From contig QVRM01005629.1 of the NCBI GenBank assembly GCA_003439945.1, positions 274,501-338,500 on the forward strand: 64,000 nucleotides of DNA. The letters run 5' to 3'. The notes under the pieces were generated by a model that saw only the letters and a program-made list of their open reading frames with translations, had not been told where the DNA came from and searched no databases. This DNA comes from Dermanyssus gallinae (Eukaryota; Arthropoda; Arachnida; Mesostigmata; Dermanyssidae). Position numbers and translations under genes: made by a program. Positions 11,950 to 24,236 of this stretch are shown here, piece after piece (position 1 is the stretch's first letter; each line of letters begins with the position of its first letter).

Positions 11950-14468
11950 AAGCAAGCATGCAGTCCAGCAAGCATGCAGACAGTTTAGCGTGTGGAATAT
12001 AAACCTGTAGATTACCCCTAGGGCAAGCCTCGCTATATCACATATAGGATGTAGTACGAGCGGTTACGAGGGCAAGTGTCGTTGAAAGAAGACAGAGACA
12101 TTTTTGTTGAGGAAATTTTCGTTTAAAAATATTTGCTAAATGAGCTAGCGAATACTATTTAAGGTAACTGTCAGAACTAAACATTGACAATTTAAATAAA
12201 ACACAACAAGTTTCGCTGCCTCTGGCACGAACGTTACTCTCAAGCGAACCTTCTGATGACAACCTACAGAGAGCCAGATTGTATATATTTTCCTAAAAGA
12301 TAACCTTAGGCACGTGCGGTTTGCACATTTAGAAAATGATGCCAAACAACGATCGTAAACACAGGAATTGTTCTTGGCTTATACTCGACACTGGTCAAGG
12401 TTAGGCCAAATTGTCAAGCAGCTATTGCCAGCGTATCCAATAAGGTATATTTTTTTTAAATAACATACTCAGGTTAAATAAGTGCTACAACACCAGTTCT
12501 AAAATTTGCGTATCGTTGCTAGATTTATGCACACGCTAGGAACTTACAAGCTATGTTTTATGACTTTTTTTCTTATTTATAGATAGATCTGGTGGACTCT
12601 GTGGATACGAATACAGTGCTTCTGAAACTTCTCGTATTTCCTAGTAAAGCATTCGTTAAAAAAAACAGAACGCCGTGTTCCTAGGAATTGTTCGGCCTAA
12701 TGACGAGGAGTAAGCGAGGAACGTTCTCGTTTAACGCTGGTAGCAGCTATCAGCAACAATGAGTCATTCGCAGTCAAACCACAATGATGACAAGAGAGAG
12801 ACCTACGCCGATGAGTACATTAAGTTGTATTTGATTCGACATGCATGACCACTCCCTAGCTATAGCGTCTGCCGAGATTTTTTGTGTAAAAGGTGAAAAT
12901 GTGTTTTTTTGAGTGACAGTCTGAACAAATGGCGACTAGTTGAAATAGTAGCTTACACATCATGACACGGTAGGCAGTATTGTTTCCAGTGGCCGGGCCC
13001 AGTGATGCCGATGCGTCACTTTTGACTGGTAACGGTGCCAAGTTCTGCATTCGCAGGGCTACTGTCCTGCCAAAGCTAATGTTGTCAGTTGTGTTGCTAT
13101 TAAGAGAATCGTCGTAGAGTGCTTTAACGTTCACTTGACAGTGGCAAAGGCAGCATGGCCGCGGTGTTGTAAGGCAATCTCACGGGTCACCGTGCCGGCA
13201 GGGAGTAGGGAGCACGACGGTCACGGTCTACCACGTTACGTATACGTGAAACTGTGAGCCTTTCTGCGGAGATGTGGTGATGCTCATTCAAACAAACCCT
13301 TTGTCGTTCCCGAAGCCGTACAAAAAGCGATCCTGACACACTGCCGCAGCCAGTTACAGTATCCGTAGAACGAGCTGTTGTGCTTTGATTGGGCCTTGGT
13401 CTATATTCAATTGAAGTCAACCTTACTGCTTTGCACCGGTACGCTGTATTCGAGCCTGTAGAGCCACACGACTAGCAGCTGAATGGACAATACTCATTGC
13501 TAGCAATGATCACATGTGAGCACCAGTCGACATCTGTGATCATGAAGGGCTCGTGTCAATCGCGTACGGCAGCAGCAATCGCTCGCACTTACGCAATACT
13601 CCACGCAAGACTGGCCCTTTGGCATCAAAACCCCGAAACCTGTTCGGCACGTACACACATCGAGTAGCGTACGCCTGCCACGGCCTGACAATTCTCGTTG
13701 CTTGCACCAGAAGTGCCTATAATATATATATATATATATATATTGAAATTGTGGCTCGTGGGAAGTAGTAAATATACGCATAAAGTCCTCAGTACACCTG
13801 CATTTTGCATATTATGTCACGTTGGATAGCTGTTAATGGCGCTCACAAGCTCAGTATGGTCAAGTGATGAATGTTCCGTTTTAACAGTGAACTCGATTGG
13901 TGGCCACTGCCTGTTGCAGCGCAGACTACATGCCGGAATGTGTAAGTATTGATATGTAGTATATAATCGTATATTGGTTAGAACATCTCCGACAAAACAG
14001 GCTAGTCTAGAGGGTAGGTTTTTGGCCAGAGCCAGAAACGTCAGTAAGGACCAGTTGATACCACGGCCGCGCAATCGCGCGTTTAGGGAGGGAGGTACAA
14101 AGAGGCCGCCACACAAATCCTGACACAATGCGGTACTGCCAAACTGTTGCCCTATGGTTTGGCTGGAGACAAGAGCTGCCACCGTCAAGCTCGTTGGTGG
14201 CGCCGGGCACGGCCGCAAGCGGCAGGCCCTTCCTGCGCGTTTGAGCGGGGTCAGCCCTCGAGGACTCGGGCCCTCAATGGCTCCCAACGGTAGGCAGGTA
14301 GGTTGCGTCCTGCGATGGGTCTAAGCCGACTTCCGCTTTTGTCTCGAGCGGTTCTATCGCTCCCCTGGGAGCCTTATTTAGTCATCACTACTCATATCAT
14401 GTGTGGGTAGCGGGAGGAAAATGGGCAAGTCTGTGTTACGCGTGTTAACATATATAATAATATACTAT

Positions 14469-14570
14469 ATCAATAAATATATATGATGAACATGATGGCG
14501 ATTATTATTAAGTACATAAATAAGCGTGCAATACCAAACAATGTGGAGCTTAAACAATAATATATATGTA

Positions 14571-14620
<50 letters not shown>

Positions 14621-14862
14621 ACTTTTACATAAATAAATATATAAATATATATTTCAAATTTAAATCACGTGTGTGCCAGCATGTGTCAATAAATATATAT
14701 GATGGTGATGGTGAATATTATTTAACACATTAGTGAGCGTGCAATACCAAACAAAGTGTATTCTAAATAATAATATAGATTTATTTTTATATATATAAAT
14801 ATATTTACGCGAGCACACATATTTCAGAATTTAAATCACGTGTGTGTCAGCATGTGGGTCAC
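14469..14862 (+). repeat. Tandem duplication, about 217-bp period
   Basis: Both units start tcaataaatatatatgatg (14469 and 14686) and share gagcgtgcaataccaaaca and tttaaatcacgtgtgtg. The first unit contains an added (TC)n-(TA)n block (14574-14622). The sequence is AT-rich with no coding signal. Confidence 0.8.
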
Positions 14863-16302
14863 TATATAAGGGTCACGTTGTTTGGCCCACTGTTATATCC
14901 ATAGCCTTTTTAATCTACTCTCGTAATAAGACGAGCTTTAGAGGCAACGCATTTTTTTCCGTGCAATGCACTACACGGGACTCCAGGGAGACACGTTGTG
15001 AAAACGTAATTAAAATACGACGTAGAATAGGACAGTATAGTTGAAAGAAAACCATATTTTAAACATTATTGAACAATTAAATGTAAACCATCACTAAGGT
15101 AAAAGGCAGTCGTGTGGGCGTGCAAATACATGACCAAAAATAGAAGTGCGAGTGGGTAATAAATAGGTGCACTTATCTCGGGGCAAATGTCAAGTTATAG
15201 AACATTAGTCTCATCATGAGCAACCATGAAATTGTATATAGGAGTTCTATTATAAATGGCAGACCGTTTCACGAGTACGCTGTAGCCATATCGGACTTAG
15301 AACGATAGTCATGCTATACTCACTTCAATCCTAATAGTGTGGCGGTTTCTAAATGGGTTGAAGTTAAAATAAAAAGTCATATCGGGAACAGGCACCTATT
15401 TTTTTATATTCACAGCTTATTATCATTTGTGTACTTCATATTTAAATGTTACTATATTCAGGAGTGCCTAGAGTGGCATAGGGCACAAGTAATAATTTAT
15501 AGACAAATCTGTGCGGTTCACTGTTGCGGAGGAGCCTACTAAGGTTTTCTTAAGCGTCCCCATGGACAACGACCTCTACGTCTGGTACTCTTTGTTCTCC
15601 TTCGCTCCGGTTGTGCTGCGACTCTCTCGGGCCAGGAAGGACTTCATGAGGCCTCGTTTGTTGCAGGACTTGTTGTCTGGCGCACTGAGCACAGGGCCGG
15701 ACGACAAGTCGACGCCATTGCCGAGGTAGTTGGTGTGCTCAGATGGTGCTCGCCTACATATTGTCTTTTACAAGTTCGCCTATGTCTTGTCTTAATCGCA
15801 GACAGATCTTCAGCAGGGTGATCCCCTGGGTCCTCCACGTTTTTTGTTTAAGTATCAAGGACATCGAACCCGGTCAAATGTGAAGTATATTGCACAACCC
15901 ACTACGAAGTTGAGCCATTATATTTAACTGACCTTTTTAGCTTACTACCGGGAAGTGGCGTTGTGGAGTGTGGACGGTGGACCTGGAGCTGCTAGGTGTA
16001 CCCTTATCGCCAGACGGCATTACAAAGGCATTAGCCAGCCGAAGAGATAAACTTGATAATCTTAAGCTAACCGCTGTGGCAAGAGATCAGGTAATACTCT
16101 CGGTGCTCTTTAGGCGGCCTAGGTGTGCCAGACGCGGTTATGACGCCTGGACCCGCAATGGCGTCGTCATTGACCCAGGCGGCGAACAGGGTTAAGGTAT
16201 TATTGGATAGTGATGGGTAGGATGCTTATAGCGTCAGACTTCAAAGGCTGGCCGACGGATTGCTGTCGTTATTTGATTCCCCTTTCGATGATAGGGCAAA
16301 CA

Positions 16303-16585
16303 TTTTTTTTAGGAGGTGATTATCCTCCGTCCCCTACGGAGCTTGGAACCGCCGTGTAGGCATAATGTCAATGCACCGCAGGGCCGGACATGTTGAGATA
16401 TCTAGGGTTTCCCAAACAGTCCTTGTGGCAGCGTGGCAACTGACCCTCAGCGGTATATGGTTTATCTTCTATTCTCGTTGAGCATTGCTCAAAGAAAATC
16501 CGACCACCGTCAGGGATCGAACCGGCGATAACCCGGTAGATGACAACCATGACTAGCGAACTAGTCCCCTAGACCAGGTCGCCAC
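16303..16585 (-). mobile_element. SINE2, tRNA-derived, with 14-bp target-site duplication
   Basis: Minus-strand head: gtggcgacctggtctagggg (A-box TGGTCTAGGGG) and B-box GGTTCGATCCC, then a body with ttttctttgagcaatgctca and gggaaaccctagatatctca, and an A8 tail (T8 on + at 16303-16310). The flanking TSDs are tgatagggcaaaca (16289-16302) and tgatagggctaaca (16586-16599), with one mismatch. The target is the decayed class B copy 3. Confidence 0.88.
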
Positions 16586-16927
16586 TGATAGGGCTAACAA
16601 GAGCAGTCGAACAGCAAGAAAAGTCACTCGCAAGCTTGATAATTAGAGCACCTTCCGTTGCTGATAGAGCCAGGGTTTGAGCTGTTAGTACACGCCCCGT
16701 CCTGTCCACGAATTCACAAAGAAGTTCACGAGATTCTCTTAGACGGCAAGACGACGCGCATTAGCGCAACGCTGCGGCTTGGCGTTGACTTAGTCGTGCC
16801 CCATCGATGTCGTTGTGGTGATTTTGTGGACGCGTTAGCCCATCATGGCCTGTCATGCGCCTTGATTGCAGGTCGACGAGCACGTCACTCCGGTTTAAAT
16901 TACACCTTTAACTTAACATAGCTTACT

Positions 16928-17143
16928 GGGGGGGGGGTGGATGGTAATGCACCATCTCATTTTATTGAGACATCTGTGCTTCCCGTGTTTTTAGATCATG
17001 GTCGATTTTTAATCCACTCCGGCATTAACCTTGTTTAAATTGGGAACCATGAAAACTAATTTAGGAGTGGCCGGTCGGGGTCTTGAACCCAGGCCTCCCG
17101 AATGCAAGGTAAAAGCTTTTGCCGCTAAGCCATCTTGCTCGGT
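16928..17143 (-). mobile_element. SINE1, tRNA-derived, nested in class B copy 3
   Basis: On the minus strand the 5' head reads accgagcaagatggcttagc with an A-box-like TGGCTTAGCGGC and a B-box GGTTCAAGACC. It is followed by a non-tRNA body (ccggagtggattaa, agcacagatgtctcaat) and a terminal C-run (G-run at 16928-16936 on +). It interrupts the endonuclease coding region of the host element between NYTFNL and VAGFPC. A target-site duplication was not clear. Confidence 0.8.
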
Positions 17144-17939
17144 TTAGTCGCCGGCTTTCCATGTGTTCTGGAATTCCCGGGCCTATCCAGGGATGATGGA
17201 AAAAGACCTGACTGTCTGACTCTGACGCCCTTCTTAGCGTGGTCGCATGCTTGTTTGGGACGCAACTGTAACCGACTCCTTAGCCCCTTCGACGGTCGGT
17301 GCAGATGCGGACCGAGCAGGGTATGCCTCCAGGTTAGCTGAGGCTAACAAATGCAGAAAATACTCTAGCCTTGATTATCCGCACGAATTTTGTCCGTTGG
17401 CGTTCGAGACTATGGGAGCTGCAGGCCCCCCTTACACTCAAGCTGATTCGGCGCATAGGAAGAGGCCTTAACCCCCCTTCGACGGGAGACTCGAGAATGT
17501 TCTCGTGTCAAAGGCTGTCGCTCGACATTCAACGAGGAAACGCAGCGTCTGTTCGGGGCGCATTGTTGAACTGGGCTAGAGGGTTAGAGAACCCGTGGCC
17601 ACACGTTCGCGCGGAGACAATTGTCCACTTCAAAGTGGTAACATAGCAAAGTTAATAAGCTCTCTCTGTATGGGCCACTTTATTATTTATAGACATGTAA
17701 CATTCGACCATACTCGAAGTCACGACAACATTAAGCTTTAAATTCATCTTGAAAATATGTTTAAAAAAAAACACCTGGTCAAGTGTAACCTAAGATAACT
17801 AAACGTACAGATGGGTCCAAAATATTATTAGCTAGCATTATATTGCTCAAAAATATTGGTTGTGTTTTTCTAATTGTATACTAACTGTCGGTATACATGA
17901 AACGACAGTATCCAGAACTATAATGTTTGCTTGTTGTAA

Positions 17940-19484
17940 ATTTTTTTTGTCGAGTTTAGCCGTCACCGATTCGTGTTTCTGCTAGTAGGTCTGCGCATCG
18001 GCGACCCTTTGGCTTTATTTTTATATATAGCCTTTGCGGATGATCTCAACCTCCTAGCCTCCACGAAATCTACTCTCCAACGGCTCCTTAATATTGCGGA
18101 CACCGTTTTGAAATCCCGAGGCCTTGAAATTAATACTAAAAAAAGCTTTACTATCTCCCTCCTGTTTAATAGGAAGGAAGGTAAAGGTTTTATTAATACC
18201 GTACCAGAATTTAACGTTGGAGATCGGCAATTGCCAGCTAAAGGTATAAGCGATCGATGGAGATATCTGGGAGTCGACTTTGACAGCAATGGCAGAGTTG
18301 ACTCCACCAAGGATATACTCCTTAACTTACTCAACAGACTCACGATGGCTCCCCTTAAACCCCACCAAAGACACATATTTTTAAATGACTTTCTCATTCC
18401 CCGCCTCCTATATAAACTGGTCTCCGGTCCCAGACCATCTCAAGCACTCCTTAGCGACCTAGATAAAGAGATCAGAAAGGTTGTTAAGTCGAAATGGCTT
18501 AAGCTCGAAAACTCGGTGCCGAACGCCTACCTGCACACAGCACACGGCGGTCTGGACATCCCCTGCCAATCATTTATCCCCAGACTCCGCCTCTCCCGTC
18601 TGACAGCACTACAACACTCCACGCACCCTGGGGTCCAATGTATGCCAACCACCGAGCACTTCAAAAAAGACCTTGCGAAAACAAGGCTTCTTTGCGAGCG
18701 CTTGGGAACCTCTATTGAGACCGCTCCACAAGAGACTGATTACTGGTCTCAACAACTACACAACACGTTCGATGGGGCACATTTTAAAAAAGCACACGAA
18801 ACGCCCTTTGCAGATTTTTGGATTAAGGGTATGCCCTGCCTATCTGGTAAGGAGTATTTAAACCTACTAAAGCTCAGGATCAACGCACTACTAACGCGTG
18901 CCAGATTGGCCAGGGGACGCCCGGGCTACAACAAACGTTGTAGGCACGGGTGTCATGCGCCTGAGACGTTAGCTCATGTCGCTCAGATGTGCAATACAAC
19001 ACACAAACAAACTATAAAGAGACATGACGACGTCTGTGATCGCGTGGCGCGTCTTCTCCGCGAGAGGGGTCATGAGGTGGTTCGTGAGCGAGTATTCCGT
19101 CGACCGGGCGCACCGGGTCTAAAGTCCGACCTCGTAATAACAACACCTACCGAGGTCTGGGTTTTAGATGCCGAGGTTTGCGGCCCGAACAGGGACATGG
19201 CAAAAGCGCAGCAGGACAAGATCACCAAATATGACGTCGAGTTCCTAAGAGCGGCGCTCCTCGACCCGCAAAAACCTCGCAGATTCGGATCCATCACTAT
19301 CTCTGTGAGTGGTTTATGGGACTTCGAATCTGCGAGGTCGCTCTTGGGGCTCGGCGTCACGAAGAGGAATCTTATGGATCTTACCATCTTAACGTTGCAA
19401 GGAATCTTGAGGATATACCGCTCGCACCGGGTCCATAAGCGCGGGGGCTACCATCAAGCAGGGACACGGACAGCTGATTCCTAA
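17940..19484 (+). pseudogene. R2-like RT C-terminus + CCHC + RLE, intact frame but truncated
   Basis: The open frame has no internal stop from 17940 to TAA at 19482. It starts with GLRIGDPLALFLYIAFADDLNLLAS. The GDPL motif and the catalytic FADD are only about 10 residues apart, where R2 proteins have some tens, so an internal deletion is likely. The thumb (RWRYLGVDFDSNG, residue about 90 from the GTG at 17973) and a long middle region follow. The C-terminus has CRHGCHAPETLAHVAQMC (residue about 323), then the endonuclease LKSDLVITTPTEVWVLDAEV (383-402) and DKITKYDVEFL. SD replaces the usual PD. The frame lacks the 5' half of RT and the N-terminal fingers, so it cannot be autonomous. Confidence 0.85.
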
Positions 19485-19570
19485 TCCCACGTGACACCTT
19501 TTTACCACAATTTGTATTAAGGCGAGCACTGCCAAGTGTGCAAACGTATTGTAAATGATTAATAAATCAT
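17940..19570 (+). mobile_element. R2-clade non-LTR retrotransposon, 5'-truncated (class A)
   Basis: This is a single-ORF element fragment (17940-19484) with a 3' UTR of about 60-110 bp running into a (TA)n tract. The 5' end is truncated just before the RT GDPL motif. It has no detectable 28S rDNA flank, so it is not in the canonical R2 site. The end carries a 57-bp tandem duplication (separate entry). Confidence 0.85.
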
Positions 19571-19652
19571 CACAATATTATATATATATATATATATATA
19601 ACGTATTGTAAATGATTAATAAATCATCACAATATTATATATATATATATAC
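19543..19652 (+). repeat. 57-bp tandem duplication at R2-like 3' end
   Basis: The unit starts aacgtattgtaaatgatt at 19543 and again at 19600, each ending in cacaatatta followed by (TA)n. The unit core contains a short palindrome, atgattaataaatcat. The duplication covers the last part of the element plus its TA tail. Confidence 0.85.
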
Positions 19653-21006
19653 ATACATACATATATATAGAGCAATCCATTAATTGGCAGGTTACGGGCC
19701 ACACGCCACGAAGATACATTATTTACACGATCCGTTCGTGCAATATGCAACGAGGATACTGTCTGCATACTTCTACGGTTGTTAGTACGCGCACTAAAAT
19801 ATTTGGATGTATTATTTGAATTTCGAATGCGAATACACGTGCGAAAATGCGCTTGTAAGTTAAATTTATAAAGGTCTCTAGATGTAAGGCTGACTGTTCA
19901 GTATAACAACTTCGAGGTGCACGTCGCAAGATTTTTCACTGAACTCTTCATATCGTGAGAACTTCGTACTTGATTTTTCAGTCAACTTGCTTTTCAAAAT
20001 AATCTTATAATAATTACAAATGTATGAACTATAGTTGTATGATTATTGCAAATCATATCGGAGATAATATTATGCGCGGAGCCGCTCCCACTGCAGTAGT
20101 ATGTATATTCATGAGAAATGCGAGGTTTGAATCGTATGAGCCAGTCTCTGTAATAACCGTCTAAAACAGTTGCCGCCGAATTTAATAAACTTTCAAGCGC
20201 GCGATCATTATTTATAGAAATGGGATAACTCATTTATGATATTATTTTTGCCGCAGGACTATTTAGATGTGTCGATTTTGCCCCAATGCCGTGCTGATAC
20301 ACTTCGCTTCACTGTTTGAATACATTTTATTGATGTTCTCGTGCAAACACAAATCACTTGCAAAGTAAATCCGAATCATAAATTTGTCACTTCAATACTT
20401 TTTTAAATTGTCGAGAACATTGTCAAAACTTAGAACATGGCCCCAGCGTAGGTCACATAAGGTGTGTATATAGACATGTTGGTACGATTTGGAAAGAATG
20501 CTGAGGACGAGGGTGGATGTGAACATTTAGTTCAGCGTTAAGAGATGCTATTCCGCGGTTACTTAATTTTGCATATGTACGTGTACAAATTAAGTACAAA
20601 TGCACGAGTAAGAAAGGCCAAATTATCTAATCACCAAATGCATAAGATTTGCAACATTGTAAATTCAAACAATGATTTGTTCAGCGGCAGCTGGATAGTT
20701 AAAGCCTAGTATATTTTGTTTATAATGGCTCGTCACAAGTCGCAGCAGCATTATTTTACTATGCAAGCGATTAATTTAATAGCTTTAATGCGATATGCAA
20801 ATGTGTGACTTAGTTATTTGATTACAATCGTTAACACTAGTTTTTGACTTGTTATCTAATATCTTCTATTCATTCACTTGTTACCTTTCATTCTTATACA
20901 GTGCAATAGTGTTTGGCTAAGTGCTTCTAGGCTAAACAAGTTGGGCTGAGCTGATTTACTTTGCATTCTGAGCTGAAATAAAAATGTATACCAACAAAAG
21001 TCACAA

Positions 21007-21010
<4 letters not shown>

Positions 21011-21058
<48 letters not shown>
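21011..21058. repeat. (TA)n microsatellite, 48 bp
   Basis: Uninterrupted TA run abutting the SINE3-like repeat at 21060. Confidence 0.95.
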
Positions 21059-21059
<1 letters not shown>

Positions 21060-21060
<1 letters not shown>

Positions 21061-21180
21061 GCTCCCTCGAGCAGAGGTTTTGCAACTGGGCAATGTACAA
21101 CCAAGTCCAAAGAAAACAACCAGCAACGCCGGGGCTCAGGCTTGCGAAAGCCCATATTATGTTCATGAGTGCCAGGTCAA
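21060..21180 (-). mobile_element. SINE3-like tRNA-derived repeat, second copy
   Basis: It shares the GAGCCCCGGC core and the ttggacttggttgtacattg tail with 40315-40440. It sits immediately right of a 48-bp (TA)n tract at 21011-21058. Confidence 0.5.
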
Positions 21181-23329
21181 GCTTCCAGTTTCGAACGTTA
21201 AGGTGTTTTCGAGTGGTCATCCCACGTTTGCCCTTATGTTGCTAACTTTTGCGATCAACTGCTGGCATCGATTATGTTTGGTTGTTGCTGTGGCTGTTTA
21301 TGTCTTCCTTTTGCTGTGGCAAATTGAAATAGGCGACAGTGGGCAGTCAACTTCCATCCACGTGTTTCGGACGCGCATGTTGCAGTCTAGTCATTTTTTT
21401 AAGCTGCATCAGTGACATAAATTGCCATTGCGTCTGCACGCCCCAGTCTGGTTTAGACTAGTTGATGTAGCCTTGACAGATTTGAGGCCGTAAGCCTTTT
21501 TGACGTTCGTTAAAACCGTAAAAACCCAGGGTTAGCTATATTCCAATTACATACTTTCTTTCACAATTTTTTCTGAGTTTCTTTTTTCTGAGGTTGGTTT
21601 CCTCCTGAAGGCTCCATTACCGTTGCTCTCGACGACGTAAAGCCCCGCTACAACCAGGCTACGACTTCTTGGTGCTCTTGGTCCATCTTATGAAGGTCTT
21701 TTCGTCTGCAGAGCTTGTGACGGTACTCAAGTACGGATAAACGATTAAGGACATGTTAAAACCTATGCAGAGAAGCCTTTTGGCGTCACGATTGCTGATG
21801 TCGACAACCTTTCTCAAAAGGGTTTAGGAAAATGATAAGTCAAACCCAAGGTGATAAGTTGCCTCACAATTCGATGATCGTCTAAAATACGCTTTTGTGG
21901 AAATAATTCCATTCACTAAAGACCCCATGTTTAACACTAGGGATTATCTTGAATAAGCCTAGTTCCTCCAGCCGGAATGATCTTGCAGCCCTCTCGGCCC
22001 CTTTGCCTACAAAATCCTTACATGACATTAGTTTGAGTTTGCACGCAATATCAGAAAATAAAACGGTTTAAGGGTACATTATATGGACACGATCTTCACA
22101 CAACATTTCAGTGAGTGGTGCCAAGCGGCAACCTCCCCATGCATTCGGAGGTAGAGAGGCGTCCGGAGATTGTCATTCATTGCGTGCTGCTGTACTTCTT
22201 TTCAAGCTGAAGATTGGGCCAATGCCGAGTTACAGTTTCGGTAGAATGTGGACACATCTCTTGGCGGCAAACTTAGCTCAGCTGAAGAAATGTTCTTGCC
22301 ACACACAATAAGCGAGTTGTGTGTCTTCCAGGGACGGCGGAGAGTTCATACATTTGATCACCGGCTGTAGACCGGCAGTGAAAACAATCAGAGTCGAAAA
22401 GAAGCCACCAATTACCGAACCATTCCAACATTTTGCGCAGGACTCGCAGGGAGTGGTTGCCAAATTCTTGGCCGAGACTGGACACCTTTATGTTTATGTC
22501 TCAGTGCTTTTGTTGCTCAGAGGAACCTCCATGTCTAGCCATTACGTGTATACAAGACCCGTCGTGTGCGGTACCTCCACCTTGTGCGCTTCAACCTAGA
22601 TTTTTAACAGTCATGTGCATTATAACTACTATACCGGCGCCGCTAGCACGTTTGTGCTAACTACGACACAATGAACTCTCAGATGACTCAGCGATTTCTG
22701 CACTACCTCTCAAGGTGGAATGGGTGCTTACATGGGCGTCATAAAAAAATAAAAGTGCAACTGAGCAGTAAAATAATGAAATATTTATTAAAAAGTTTAT
22801 TTCTGATACGACCCGGACGTAGTGGCCTTTAAAGTGCCGATTCTCGACATCGCCAATGGAACTTTCTATTACTGGGAGCCTGGCGTAACACGTAGACGCT
22901 TTAAAGTAAGCTTTAAGGCATGCTGTAGAGCGTTTGCAGATACCGGAAATTGAATGAAGAAATGCAAGGTAGAACATTAAATTTCGCTTTTGTCTGACTG
23001 TTGTCAAAGTGACCGCAGAGTATAGCAATTCGTAGACCTATTTACGTATTATAACTTAACTTTATTATAAACTTATTATAATTTAATAATTATTGCGTGC
23101 TGTGTAATGGGGATACTTTTTTTTAATAATGTTTGCAGTTACTGCCAGTCTGCATACTGCAATATGCGGTGCATTCTAGCTGGGCCAATAAACAGCGCCT
23201 TTATGTGCACGGCTACGGGCTAAATCCTCCCAACGTGACCGCGCTTGCAGGCGTCACTGTTTGCGCCATCCGGCCCGGCTGAAATCGCCAGCATGCGGTC
23301 ACGTTGCGTAACGCAGTAAGTTTAGACTT

Positions 23330-24236
23330 AAATTTGTTGTGCTTGCAATAGTTCAGTGACGCCTGTGCACTTTTTTGTACTCCATTGAGAGTATTTGGCG
23401 CTGGACTTAACGACTGACCTACTAAATGTGGCGTATAGTATGCCATTACTGTTTAATGTTTTCACTTGAGGATATGAATTAGCGCAAACAATTAACTCGT
23501 CTTTCAAGCTCGAATGGGTCCTCAAATGGGAAGGAACATAGTTGAAGTCATTTGCTCTTGGTAGAGTTGCGTATGAGTGTCTCACAGTACTAGGGCAGTA
23601 GATAGGGGTTTTTTCGTGCTCGAGGAATTCGATGAGTACCTCACATGCGCAAAATATGGTGGGCACCACCTTACCTGCTGAGGACGCAGCTCTGAAGATT
23701 TTCAACCCTTTTCCCGATTTTGTTCCTGCGCTGTCTCTAGCTCAAAGTGATCGCACCAATTTTCGTCACCAGTAACACTCCGCTTCAAACAACGGGGTCT
23801 TTATGATGCCGGAAAGGATTTTCCAGTGCTAGCCTCATACGCAGTTTATTTTTCAGTTCGCTGAGCTCCACTGCGCGTACACGCTTAGGCGATTCAGCCT
23901 GTCGTGCACAATTGTCCACATTGCTCCAACCCTGACCACCATTATCACTATCAATATTCGCATTATTTTTGCGAATAGTGATAGTGATACATTATTTGCA
24001 CCCCGATAACTCCTCACCAGGCCGTTCACCTTGTCAATGAGTTCCGTTGTGATTACGGTGTTACATTTCCGGCCTTTACGAGAACGGGCACTCCATTTAC
24101 TCATTATCTTGTCGGACACACAATGACTCCCGCATACGACCACTATACGGCGATGGATATCGACCAGTTGATCACCTTCCGCAGTAGGATATCTGACAAC
24201 ACTTCGCTGCTCCTCACTCGTCGAATTTTTCAATGG
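23330..24236 (-). pseudogene. mariner-like transposase relic
   Basis: The minus strand reads STSEEQRSVVRYPTAEGDQL, then DIHRRIVVVCGSHCVSDKIMSKWSARSRKGRK, an HTH pair typical of the SETMAR-like mariner group, and VITTELIDKVNGLVRSYR. After a frame change come SAGKVVPTIFCACEVLIEFLEHEKT (23690) and further decayed blocks (YCETLIR). The GDE motif and C-terminal D are not recognisable. TIRs were not found. Confidence 0.7.

Larger units (their letters stand above)
15560..17650 (+). pseudogene. Class B copy 3, decayed ORF2 with two nested SINEs
   Basis: Islands of class B similarity occur in order: [16 protein letters not shown] (15629), LQQGDPLGPP near 15806, DLELLGVPLSPDGI (15977), LRLGVDLVVPHRCRCGDFVDAL with HHGLSC (16773-16870), [20 protein letters not shown] (17152), [14 protein letters not shown] (17248) and LDIQRGNAASVRGALL (17522). 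The YLDD motif and much of the fingers/palm are missing. The element is interrupted by a SINE2 at 16303-16585 and a SINE1 at 16928-17143, so it predates both. The 3' end is near 17650 and is not followed by TA repeat, unlike copies 2 and 4. Confidence 0.8.
19660..23320. other. Intronic stretch without recognised genes
   Basis: Apart from the (TA)n and SINE3-like repeat at 21011-21180, I see only unique AT-rich DNA and short frames. 21590-21960 contains phrases vaguely like a gypsy integrase tail but in the wrong order (see rejected items). 22100-23030 is GC-richer and unassigned. Confidence 0.5.

Noticed and set aside
16500..16585. tRNA gene candidates (A-box and B-box present)
   Set aside because: The heads have SINE bodies, tails and second copies elsewhere, and do not fold with a proper acceptor stem by eye; they are annotated as SINEs.
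21590..21960. Possible gypsy integrase tail (phrases like DDVKP, GPSYEG, DRLKYAFVE)
   Set aside because: The phrases fall in different frames and in the wrong order for a Pol C-terminus, with no protease, RT or LTR nearby.
22657..23028. 123-codon minus-strand ORF as a possible mariner C-terminus
   Set aside because: No SPDLAP-like or GDY-terminal motif could be identified, so the link to the nearby relic at 23330-24236 is unsupported.
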